Made by a program: the position numbers and the translations under genes | The notes under the pieces: model-generated | Databases searched by the model: none | What the model was told of the DNA's origin: nothing | The model's input: only the letters and a program-made list of their open reading frames with translations | From: Nyssa sinensis | Taxonomy: Eukaryota > Streptophyta > Magnoliopsida > Cornales > Nyssaceae | Reading direction: 5' to 3' | Assembly (NCBI GenBank): GCA_008638375.1 | Contig: CM018048.1 | Location: forward strand, 56,514,347 to 56,578,346 | DNA: 64,000 nucleotides | Part shown: in pieces, positions 60,601-62,703 of the stretch | Numbering within the stretch: position 1 is the first letter of the stretch | Layout: the number at the start of each line of letters is the position of its first letter

Positions 60601-61043
60601 AAGACCTTTTTCCACTTTTTCAAGTCATTTTTCAGAAACTGTAGGTTCTTCGCTAAAATGAAGCTCGGAGAATCCTCAACAAAGAAGCTTCTCAAAAATA
60701 ATATATTCTTTTGGCAGCTTATTGTACTAGATACTGCTAATTTAACGGGATTGAACTATTGACCTACTCTGCCCGTCAAAATAAGAAACAAAAAACTGCT
60801 TTGTTATTTTTCATGGAAGAAATGACTAATAATAGTGCAATTTTCCCTATAAAATTTTTCATTAGTTTTACTGATTATCTTTTTTTTTTTTTTTTTTTGG
60901 GGGGGGGGGGCTCATTCTTAATGATTGAACAGGTATTGGAGGAGAATCTTGATTGGGAGGATATCCAGTGGTCACAAACTGGTGTTTGGATAGCGGGAAA
61001 AGAGTATCCTCTGGCTCGGGTGCATTTTTTGTCTCCGAATTAG
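7160..61043 (+). CDS. HDC1: HDC1-type histone deacetylase complex subunit (Rxt3 domain), 11 coding exons
   Basis: Joined exons are 7160-8508, 14298-14305, 18663-18838, 36621-36681, 36780-36878, 42185-42279, 42576-42689, 45268-45335, 49173-49283, 50048-50285 and 60933-61043. Together they give 2430 nt: 809 residues plus TAG. All ten introns are GT-AG and the phase fits at each join. Residues 1-450 are highly charged and low in complexity (many R, E, K, D), starting MSGTPNKRLHEEG. About 500-660 forms the Rxt3 domain (QLWGTDIYTDDSDLVAVLMH, GYCRPTASPPP, YRVERCCIVKKGG). The C-terminus is WSQTGVWIAGKEYPLARVHF. In Arabidopsis, HDC1 (At5g08450) is a nuclear partner of HDA6/HDA19 and SIN3-like proteins; yeast Rxt3 belongs to the large Rpd3 complex. 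The frame is intact, so the gene looks functional despite 54 kb of mostly transposon-filled introns. Exon joins are from sequence reading only. Confidence 0.9.
8947..9105 (+). mobile_element. Terminal fragment of a long-TIR Mutator-like element
   Basis: The stretch starts with AAAATTACACTGACCTTCCC and continues with a TTTTTGAAATTACATTGCAG-like segment and a tract of 'taccaattttg...aataatacccct' type. The order and motifs resemble the left terminal repeat of the element at 38517-41156. No opposite end or target duplication was found, so this is a fragment. Confidence 0.45.
10063..10087. other. Perfect 10-bp hairpin
   Basis: AAACTCAGAG and CTCTGAGTTT are separated by AGTGC. It lies in intronic repeat DNA and no role is inferred. 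Confidence 0.6.
10321..10395 (+). repeat. 30-bp unit repeated, built from tail-only insertions
   Basis: GGAACTGACATGATCAC occurs three times. The copies are separated by two identical short inserts TTATCAAAAAAAA. The insert matches the 3' end of the LINEs in this window (ACTTATC plus oligo-A). It reads as a very short retroposed tail with a 17-bp target duplication, later tandemly doubled or hit twice. Confidence 0.7.
10897..11459 (+). mobile_element. Probable 5' LTR of a retrotransposon
   Basis: It starts TGTAGGGCCC and ends GTCCTACA, so the ends are inverted (TGTAGG/CCTACA). Six bases beyond the end comes a primer-binding site TGGTATCAGAGC at 11466-11477. A unit with TATAAATAG is present twice, at 11107-11156 and 11191-11241. 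No internal coding region or second LTR follows; the sequence soon turns into LINE remnants. Confidence 0.65.
11466..11477 (+). promoter_or_regulatory. Retrotransposon primer-binding site (initiator Met tRNA type)
   Basis: TGGTATCAGAGC is the classic complement of the 3' end of plant initiator methionine tRNA. It lies just after the predicted LTR end. Confidence 0.7.
11580..11685 (+). mobile_element. LINE 3'-end fragment, plus strand
   Basis: It carries a LINE 3' terminal pattern: TTTTTGTATATTTCTCATGT, then GGGTTTCGCCCCATT, then a TTTTAAAAAAA tail. It is a remnant only. Confidence 0.5.
11700..11960 (-). mobile_element. LINE ORF2 fragment
   Basis: The minus strand encodes VRKLRLFNQALLGKWLWQYM. 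This motif sits just after the reverse transcriptase in plant L1 ORF2, and the intact LINE in this window has ALLGKWL at the same place. Confidence 0.7.
11995..12700 (-). mobile_element. Two stacked LINE 3' fragments (zf-RVT region)
   Basis: Two LINE ends (TTTTTTGATAAGTA at about 11993 and TTTTTTTGGATAAGTA at about 12154) follow each other in the same orientation. The second continues into a coding remnant at 12280-12558 with NLVMPRSTMEVLTSWRGSL and CRMAPLCL, matching the C-terminal zf-RVT region of L1 ORF2. Confidence 0.7.
12838..13970 (-). mobile_element. LINE 3' fragment split by a later G-rich insertion
   Basis: The LINE 3' end is at about 12838 (TCTGATAAGTA). The coding remnant at about 13430-13970 reads SFRRSLQDWEMEEAMDFYS, RGGDFSVKSYY, CLCKSHGEIVDHLLIHCP, the zf-RVT end of ORF2. 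Between them, about 13000-13410, sits an AT-rich and G-rich insert (GGGGATGGAAAATTTCCC near the left end, GGGGCAGGGCAGGG near the right) that resembles small hAT-type elements. Its target duplication is not convincing. Confidence 0.65.
13947..13990 (-). repeat. Tail-only insertion with 13-bp target duplication
   Basis: TCCTAAGATAATA at 13947-13959 and 13978-13990 flanks an 18-bp insert. Read on the minus strand, the insert is the LINE tail CTTATCAAAAAATATATA. Confidence 0.75.
14030..14072 (+). repeat. Tail-only insertion with 12-bp target duplication
   Basis: CTATTTAATCTT at 14030-14041 and 14061-14072 flanks a 19-bp insert CACTTATCTGAAAAAAAAC, again LINE-tail-like. Confidence 0.75.
14298..14305 (+). 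CDS. HDC1: HDC1 coding exon 2, 8-nt micro-exon
   Basis: ATCTCAAG lies between TTTGCAG and GTAAGC. With GG from exon 1 and GT from exon 3 it reads G-S-Q-G, giving DNDG-SQG-KPEVSTVV. Without these 8 bases exon 1 and exon 3 would join out of frame, so the micro-exon is needed for the intact protein. Confidence 0.78.
14879..14920 (+). repeat. Tail-only insertion with 10-bp target duplication
   Basis: AATTGTTACC at 14879-14888 and 14911-14920 flanks a 22-bp A-rich insert beginning TACCGATCAAAAAAG. Confidence 0.6.
15306..15332 (+). repeat. Poly-T/poly-G junction
   Basis: A T-run passes directly into a run of about 13 G. Similar junctions occur at 30640-30677 and 60881-60910. Confidence 0.85.
15373..15422 (+). 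repeat. Tail-only insertion with 16-bp target duplication
   Basis: GTAAATGCTGATTATA at 15373-15388 and 15407-15422 flanks the 18-bp insert CTGATATTAAAAAAAAAG. Confidence 0.75.
17524..17913 (+). repeat. About 193-bp direct tandem duplication
   Basis: Copies at about 17524-17716 and 17717-17913 both contain CTTGATAGACTAGCATTTG, TTTCATGGAAAAATTTCC and CTGAATCTCCTGATATAG, with a few percent divergence. Confidence 0.9.
18028..18064 (-). repeat. Probable tail-only insertion with 8-bp duplication
   Basis: CAAAATCA at 18028-18035 and 18057-18064 flanks a 21-bp insert. On the minus strand the insert reads TTTATCTGTCAAAAAAAAAA. This is weaker than the other cases because the repeat is short and simple. 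Confidence 0.45.
18117..18140. other. Short hairpin
   Basis: CCTGATCTTC and GAAGATCAGG are separated by AAA, a near-perfect inverted repeat inside the intron. Confidence 0.6.
18663..18838 (+). CDS. HDC1: HDC1 coding exon 3
   Basis: Codes about residues 453-511 (GKPEVSTVVYRVGECMQEL, then LEIRIPAEHVTATNRQ). The acceptor is GATGCAG, the donor CCAA^GTAAGA, leaving phase 0. Confidence 0.92.
19200..19531 (-). repeat. 3' LTR of the copia element
   Basis: On the minus strand it starts TGATTGTTGTGAGATG and ends CCGCATAACA. It contains a TATA-like TATAGATA/TATAAATAG region in both LTRs. Confidence 0.75.
19608..20279 (-). pseudogene. copia RNase H region
   Basis: Motifs on the minus strand are NPGKEQWNAVKRILRYLAST, EVVGYVDTDYAGG, LHCDSQRTIHLVKDRVYHTR and HIDVRFHKIIEW. 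They belong to the C-terminal RNase H of Ty1-copia pol. The reading frame is broken between 19925 and 20058. Confidence 0.88.
20397..20947 (-). pseudogene. copia reverse transcriptase region
   Basis: Motifs are MELKQLDVKTAFLHCHLEEQ in 20690-20947 and the catalytic YVDDMLIA near 20578-20601. They are interrupted by frameshifts. Confidence 0.88.
21726..22269. mobile_element. TIR-type MITE, copy A of the AAGCACGGACAC family
   Basis: The ends are CTAAGAAGCATGG and, inverted, CTATGAAGCACGG. Flanking 8-mers ATAGTTGC and AGAGTTGC match at 7 of 8. It interrupts the pol region of the copia element. Copies B and C are at about 34850-35114 and 38549-38910. Confidence 0.7.
22806..23138 (-). pseudogene. 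copia protease to pre-integrase region
   Basis: The reading frame contains WMDSGFKM-like sequence (DSG protease signature replaced at the edges), NDGIVIMGND and RYAPKLKENLVLSG, typical of the stretch just before the integrase zinc finger. Confidence 0.8.
23160..23660 (-). pseudogene. copia gag C-terminal part with CCHC knuckle
   Basis: The minus strand shows LLLASLPNSYDHLVTTLLY and a CHYCHKEGHYKKLC knuckle near 23290-23330, with stop codons in between. The gag N-terminal part continues at 26741-27100, beyond the nested solo LTR. Confidence 0.75.
23665..26735 (-). mobile_element. Solo LTR (probably Gypsy-type) nested in the copia gag
   Basis: The element starts TGTCACAACCTGGATCCC and ends GGGTTATTACA, with a perfect 5-bp duplication AAGAC at 23660-23664 and 26736-26740. 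It has no coding capacity. Length 3071 bp, of which 863 bp is a nested MITE. TG...CA ends plus the 5-bp duplication identify an LTR; the orientation is inferred from its TGTAATAACCC start on the minus strand. Confidence 0.82.
23942..24804. mobile_element. hAT-like MITE, copy 1
   Basis: Inverted ends are CAGGGATCAAAATTTTG and, from the right, CAAGGATCAAAATTTC. The 8-bp duplication is CACACAGA/CACACAGG (7 of 8). The interior repeats GAAAC motifs and has no ORF of note. It is nested inside the solo LTR. Confidence 0.82.
27130..27141 (-). promoter_or_regulatory. copia primer-binding site
   Basis: TGGTATCAGAGC on the minus strand, directly next to the 5' LTR end. Confidence 0.85.
27143..27472 (-). 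repeat. 5' LTR of the copia element
   Basis: It pairs with 19200-19531 over its whole length. The start on the minus strand is TGGATTATTGTGAGATG and the end CTCATTACA, followed by the primer-binding site. It has acquired a GAGA microsatellite (about 27249-27266). Confidence 0.75.
27748..28195 (-). mobile_element. LINE 3' fragment
   Basis: The LINE end TTTTTTTATAAGTAAA is followed on the minus strand by zf-RVT-region remnants (RPFGERNNRDFEGVEAPL). The LINE sequence is interrupted at 28195 by a TIR-like repeat and seems to resume near 28902. Confidence 0.6.
28193..28903. mobile_element. Repeat with CATGGTTTTAAA-type inverted ends, copy 1
   Basis: Left end CATGGTTTTAAATAATGGCC; right end, inverted, CATGGATTTAAAACGCAG. 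It is AT-rich and non-coding and lies inside a LINE fragment. The superfamily is unclear because the target duplication is ambiguous. Confidence 0.5.
29237..30048. mobile_element. Repeat with CATGGTTTTAAA-type inverted ends, copy 2
   Basis: Left end CATGGTTTTAAATGACAG; right end, inverted, CATGGTATTAAATCTCAG. Related motifs such as ATGGCCGTTAC and GGCCGATAT recur with copy 1. It contains a GA microsatellite at 29844-29876. Confidence 0.45.
29844..29876. repeat. (GA)n microsatellite
   Basis: About 16 GA units. Confidence 0.9.
30640..30677 (+). repeat. Poly-T/poly-G junction
   Basis: A run of about 14 T joins a run of about 22 G, the longest G-run in the window. Confidence 0.85.
31427..32735 (+). 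other. Possible TIR-type element with leader-like interior
   Basis: Near the left edge are several inverted GGATC motifs (GTAGGATCCCGATCCG), and near the right edge GGATCTTACGATCCTCGATC. Between them a CT-rich stretch at 31800-32240 looks like a plant 5' leader with small intron-like sequence, which could be captured host DNA. The borders are uncertain. Confidence 0.3.
32078..32108. repeat. (TC)n microsatellite
   Basis: A CT run of about 15 units. Confidence 0.9.
32745..34840 (+). mobile_element. LINE ORF1 remnant, plus strand
   Basis: The frame at 32975-33211 encodes VQNWANEWWNVPMGVGVVDL, PWLLFEFPLLEEAARVW and FVDCWAEAGCCLRK. It is parallel to the ORF1 protein of the antisense LINE at 55952-57073 (WFLFELPSEEVASKIL, WTPSGCCLR). 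The DNA up to about 34840 reads as damaged ORF1 sequence and includes a 341-bp tandem duplication. Confidence 0.65.
34106..34787 (+). repeat. 341-bp tandem duplication inside the LINE ORF1 remnant
   Basis: Copies 34106-34446 and 34447-34787 both start AAAGATGTGGTATGGCCCAG and run through GGACATGAAGCTGTGACA, with about 5 percent divergence. Confidence 0.92.
34850..35114. mobile_element. TIR-type MITE, copy B, left end missing
   Basis: It shares ATACATAAAACATATATATG-like and CACGTGTCCGACACGTG-like segments with copy A (21726-22269) and ends GTACTTCATAG. An A-run/G-run is included at about 34963-35003. The left terminus is truncated. Confidence 0.6.
35444..35668 (+). mobile_element. LINE 3'-end fragment, plus strand
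   Basis: A T-rich LINE 3' region (TTTTTTGTACGTAGGTTATT) ends in TTTATCCAAAAAAAAA at about 35668. It may be the 3' end belonging to the ORF1 remnant to its left. Confidence 0.45.
36345..36405. repeat. Interrupted (AAT)n / (ATT)n microsatellite
   Basis: Runs of AAT turn into ATT, so it is a palindromic trinucleotide repeat. Confidence 0.85.
36621..36681 (+). CDS. HDC1: HDC1 coding exon 4
   Basis: Codes VRGGQLWGTDIYTDDSDLVA, the beginning of the conserved Rxt3 block. The acceptor is TGTGCAG, the donor GCTG^GTATGT, phase 1. Confidence 0.92.
36682..36779 (+). other. HDC1 coding intron 4 (98 bp)
   Basis: A short, transposon-free intron from GTATGT to TTCCAG. Confidence 0.9.
36780..36878 (+). CDS. 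HDC1: HDC1 coding exon 5
   Basis: Codes VLMHTGYCRPTASPPPSAIQ then ELRATIRVLPPQD, inside the Rxt3 domain. The donor is GATT^GTAAGT. Confidence 0.92.
38549..38910. mobile_element. TIR-type MITE, copy C, nested in the Mutator-like TIR
   Basis: Starts CTAAGAAGCACGG and carries the same internal blocks as copy A (GACCATATAATAAA, ATTATCAACATCCGTGATTC). The right end is shortened. Flanking 8-mers are GTTTTTTA and ATTTTTGA. It splits the terminal repeat of the Mutator-like element. Confidence 0.7.
40572..40630. repeat. Compound (GT)n(AT)n(AG)n microsatellite
   Basis: Three dinucleotide runs follow one another without a gap. Confidence 0.9.
42185..42279 (+). CDS. HDC1: HDC1 coding exon 6
   Basis: Codes CYISTLRNNVRSRAWGAAIG then CSYRVERCCIVK, the core of the Rxt3 domain. 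Acceptor TTCTAG, donor GAAG^GTGATG. Confidence 0.92.
42576..42689 (+). CDS. HDC1: HDC1 coding exon 7
   Basis: Codes KGGGSIDLEPCLTHTSTVEP through MTTRAAAS, a 38-codon phase-0 exon between TATCCAG and CTCG^GTAGTG. The preceding intron is 42280-42575. Confidence 0.88.
43086..43220 (+). repeat. 68-bp tandem duplication
   Basis: TTCTCAGTTTATGCTGTTT starts copies at 43086 and 43154; both end in GCAGCTATTTTTAAT. Confidence 0.9.
43550..43910 (+). repeat. Degenerate GGT/GTG trinucleotide-rich tract
   Basis: Many GGT, GTG and GGC triplets, e.g. GGTGGTAGTAGTTGTGGAGG. The histidine-rich frames on the other strand come from this composition and are not taken as genes. Confidence 0.7.
44650..44900 (+). 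mobile_element. LINE ORF2 C-terminal (zf-RVT) fragment, sense
   Basis: Encodes CFMCKEEAESVDHLLIHSLL, DCWNLVFALFGCSWVMPSSV and LLLQWEGSRV. It is closely parallel to the C-X2-C...VDHLLIHC zinc region of the full LINE at 51681-52361. Confidence 0.85.
45268..45335 (+). CDS. HDC1: HDC1 coding exon 8
   Basis: Codes IALRQQRFVREVTIQYNLCN then EPW. Acceptor TCTTTAG, donor CTTG^GTATGC, phase 2. Confidence 0.92.
45683..46352. mobile_element. hAT-like MITE, copy 2
   Basis: Inverted ends are CAAGGATCAAAAT and ATTTTGATCCTTG, with a perfect 8-bp duplication ATGCTATG (45675-45682, 46353-46360). It is in the opposite orientation to copy 1 at 23942-24804. Confidence 0.9.
46565..46627. repeat. T-run followed by A/G-rich and G-run tract
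   Basis: A run of about 15 T, then A-rich and G-rich runs ending in about 13 G. An 11-bp repeat AAATAATATTT flanks the tract (46548-46558 and 46646-46656), which suggests insertion. Confidence 0.6.
46656..46953 (+). mobile_element. TRIM (terminal-repeat retrotransposon in miniature)
   Basis: Terminal repeats of about 70 bp begin TGTTGAGAGCTTGATATA at 46656 and 46881. After the first repeat comes a decayed primer-binding site (TTATCAAAGCC, from TGGTATCAGAGCC). Before the second lies a purine-rich tract ATGAGGGAGAG. The end is TCTAACA. Flanking 5-mers ATATT and ATACT match at 4 of 5. No coding capacity. Confidence 0.72.
48594..48698. repeat. (CT)n microsatellite and C-run
   Basis: About 20 CT units at 48594-48633 and a run of about 16 C at 48683-48698. 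They lie between two related copies of a segment beginning TACAGAACATGC (48530 and 48730), so an imperfect duplication of about 200 bp surrounds them. Confidence 0.8.
49173..49283 (+). CDS. HDC1: HDC1 coding exon 9
   Basis: Codes IKYSISIVADKGLKKPLYTS then ARLKKGEVLYLETHSR. Acceptor TTCCAG, donor GCAG^GTATTC. Confidence 0.92.
49284..50047 (+). other. HDC1 coding intron 9 (764 bp)
   Basis: No recognisable insertion is seen. The acceptor is TCTGAAG, less pyrimidine-rich than the others, but the join restores R-YELCFTGEK in frame. Confidence 0.8.
50048..50285 (+). CDS. HDC1: HDC1 coding exon 10
   Basis: Codes YELCFTGEKMVKATT through DVFRWSRCKKPLPQKVMRSI and PLPLEHLE. The donor GGAG^GTTTGT ends at a codon boundary. 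Downstream reading continues open until 50471 but with C-rich low-complexity sequence, so it is taken as intron. Confidence 0.9.
51681..52361 (-). pseudogene. LINE ORF2 C-terminal zf-RVT domain
   Basis: Contains FSVRSFYKSMFNPDNLPFPW, CYFCKNSEESVDHVLIHC and PICLLWCIWTERNNRVFED. The C-X2-C...H-X4-C zinc region and the WCIW-ERNNR end are the conserved tail of plant L1 ORF2. Confidence 0.9.
52593..54203 (-). pseudogene. LINE ORF2 reverse transcriptase domain
   Basis: A 536-residue open frame. Motifs are KAPGPDGFTMAFFKKCW, FIALIPKKNGADNIKDFRPI, VGKLDMEKAFDHVSW, GLRQGDPLSPFLF and the catalytic LLFADDAIIF. Upstream, a TAG at about 54276-54278 breaks the link to the endonuclease; downstream a frameshift near 52600 separates the zf-RVT part. 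Confidence 0.93.
54449..55255 (-). pseudogene. LINE ORF2 APE-type endonuclease domain
   Basis: Contains LSWNVRELNDSNKR, ICFQETKM, GGDFNVAQSLNERLGG, FTWSRGSHHPAMSRLDRFL. These are the Asn, Glu and GDFN/RLDR motifs of LINE endonucleases. The frame is lost near 54610 by a short indel; the right continuation is visible in another frame. Confidence 0.9.
55242..57073 (-). pseudogene. LINE ORF1 protein (DUF4283-like), interrupted
   Basis: The main part 55952-57073 (373 residues) starts MMFAQIGGKSFDVIHEV and contains GVWFLFELPSEEVASKILRR, WTFEGLPLHLHPWTP and SIWLRFMGLPAFLW, the layout of the DUF4283-type domain of plant L1 ORF1. The frame shifts near 55730-55950 and resumes at 55242-55724 (FCHQQTVTEGWVIKKLGKVS). 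No CCHC knuckle was seen. Confidence 0.75.
57420..60730 (-). mobile_element. Second LINE, heavily decayed and rearranged
   Basis: On the minus strand: zf-RVT tail (WCIGKERNRKVFEGDEH near 57450-57500), zf-RVT/RT junction at 57940-58470, reverse transcriptase (YRGLSQGDPISPSLF, HLLFANDTLILVD at 58771-59022; IKDSCPITLVKCIYN at 59177-59365), and the endonuclease-RT linker at about 59640-60200. Beyond it, about 60270-60720, the linker region is encoded a second time (FILAKNLQFLKNDLKKWKK) in the wrong order, so two copies are fused. Stops and frameshifts are frequent. Poly-C/poly-A tract at 57517-57557. Confidence 0.82.
57517..57557. repeat. Poly-C/poly-A junction
   Basis: C-rich run followed by about 21 A; on the minus strand this is again a T-run passing into a G-run. 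Confidence 0.85.
60881..60910 (+). repeat. Poly-T/poly-G junction near the last HDC1 acceptor
   Basis: About 19 T are followed by about 11 G, only about 22 bp before the AG at 60931-60932. Confidence 0.88.
60933..61043 (+). CDS. HDC1: HDC1 coding exon 11, last
   Basis: Codes VLEENLDWEDIQWSQTGVWI then AGKEYPLARVHFLSPN and TAG at 61041-61043. The WSQTGVWIAGKEY block is the conserved C-terminus of plant HDC1. Confidence 0.92.
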   Translation, partial: VLEENLDWEDIQWSQTGVWIAGKEYPLARVHFLSPN

Positions 61044-61132
61044 CTAGAGGCTTTGCTGTCTCTACAGCTTTCAAATTCTGATCCATTGTATCTACAGATA
61101 ATCATATATTTATTCGGTGTAGGGAGAGGACT
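61044..61132 (+). other. HDC1: HDC1 3' UTR start
   Basis: Non-coding DNA after the stop codon. The polyadenylation site is not identifiable; the UTR may extend into the duplication that follows. Confidence 0.5.
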
Positions 61133-61327
61133 GTTGGATTATAGATGTTAACGAGTTAAACTCGTGTGAATCAAACTTGTTTGTTATTGTTCGACTGTTA
61201 TTAGAATATATTTTTGTAAATGGATAGTGTTAATGTTTAGCATGGTAACCCCGCATGTGTTAATTCTTGTGGGTAGGTGAAGAAATTGTTCAAAATCTTC
61301 TTTTTCTCTTTTTCTTTGGCAAGTATG

Positions 61328-61397
<70 letters not shown>

Positions 61398-61774
61398 ATA
61401 CTAGGACAATATACAAGAGTTACCCATTCCAGGGTTACCTTCAATTGGTTCTTGTTTGTCCGACAACATAGCAATCCTCCTCTCTTGTTACGTTTTTGAA
61501 AATGCATGTATGGTCAAGGTCTGTGTGTTTCTTATTTTACTGCCGATGGGTTCTCACTACCTTCCCCACCACCCCCCTGTTGGATTATAGATGTTAACGA
61601 GTTAAACTCGTGTGAATCAAACTTGTTTGTTATTGTACGACTGTTAGAATATATTTTTGTAAATGGATATTGTTAATGTTTAGCATGGTAACCCCGCCTG
61701 TGTTAGTTCTTGTGGGCAGGTGAAGAAATTGTTCAACATCTTCTTTTTTTTCTTTTTCTTTGGCGAGTATGATA

Positions 61775-61839
<65 letters not shown>

Positions 61840-62010
61840 ACTAGGACAATATACAAGAGCTACCCATTCCAGGGTTACCTTCAATTGGTTCTTGTTTGTC
61901 CGACAACATAGCAATCCTCCTTCCTCTTGTTACGTTTTTGAAAATGCATGTATGGTTATGGTCCGTGTGTTTCTTATTTTACTGTTGATGGGTTCTCACT
62001 ACCGACCACC
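61133..62010 (+). repeat. 445-bp tandem duplication with compound microsatellites
   Basis: Copies begin TGTTGGATTATAGATGTT at 61133 and 61578 and share GGTAACCCCGC, GTCCGACAACATAGCAATCC and GAAAATGCATGTATGG. Each has a (TA)n(GA)n microsatellite of different length (about 61329-61393 and 61776-61833). Confidence 0.93.
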
Positions 62011-62139
62011 CACCCGCACCCACTCTTCTTTTTCATTTGCTTACATCTGGAACCTTTTTTATTGTCCGTAACTGTAGAGTATTAAAACAAAGGATAATGT
62101 TGTGACCAAAGAATGGTGCTAAAAAAAATGCCCAAATTG

Positions 62140-62315
62140 GGCCATAATGATTCTGCAGTTTGATTTCTTGTATCTTTATCTCAAGGACATTCAGTCATCA
62201 GGGATTTCAAACTCTCAATCTCCTGTGGGCCATAATGATTCTGCAGTTTGTTTTCTTCGTATCTTTATCTTCAGGACGTTCAGCCATCAGGGATTTCAAA
62301 CTCTCCTGCTGGGGA
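62140..62315 (+). repeat. 88-bp tandem duplication
   Basis: GGGCCATAATGATTCTGCAG begins copies at 62140 and 62228; both contain CATCAGGGATTTCAAACTCTC. Confidence 0.9.
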
Positions 62316-62640
62316 AGGGGGGGGGGGTTTGGAGGAGAGACAAATCTCAAACTCTGTGCAGTCAGCACAGCACAACAAATGACAAGAACCACTGGAAGCA
62401 AGAAGGTTGCTTAGATAAAACTTCATTTTAACAGGCGAATGACGTGACAATGATAAATTGCTTGCTACATCATTTGAGATGTGTAGCATCTCATGTTACA
62501 ATGTCAACTTGATTCAATTTATTGTTTTCATTATAGTTGGTGGGGAAAAAATGTTGCCCTATGTTTTTAAAATAAATAATATAATAATCTTAATTTCTCC
62601 TATTCAGAAGGAAAGGTTCCTCCTCATGCAATGCAGTGCA
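62316..62640. other. Spacer, no gene recognised
   Basis: A G-run lies at about 62318-62328. Nothing else is recognisable. Confidence 0.5.
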
Positions 62641-62644
62641 ATTT

Positions 62645-62655
62645 GGGGGGGGGGG

Positions 62656-62702
<47 letters not shown>
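62645..62702. repeat. G-run followed by (GA)n microsatellite
   Basis: About 14 G then about 21 GA units. Confidence 0.92.

Positions 62703-62703
<1 letters not shown>

Larger units (their letters stand above)
50286..60932 (+). other. HDC1 coding intron 10, last intron (10.6 kb)
   Basis: Starts GTTTGT and ends TTGAACAG. It is filled by two antisense LINEs. At about 50970 a CTCCCTCTGTCCAAAATAAA motif resembles a Stowaway terminus without a partner. The sequence 50350-50400 is a C-rich (CCCCA)n-like tract. A T-run/G-run lies at 60881-60910 close to the acceptor. Confidence 0.85.

Noticed and set aside
61184..61914. Frames with SLSLSLSLS and YIYIYI runs
   Set aside because: Translated microsatellites within the 445-bp duplication.
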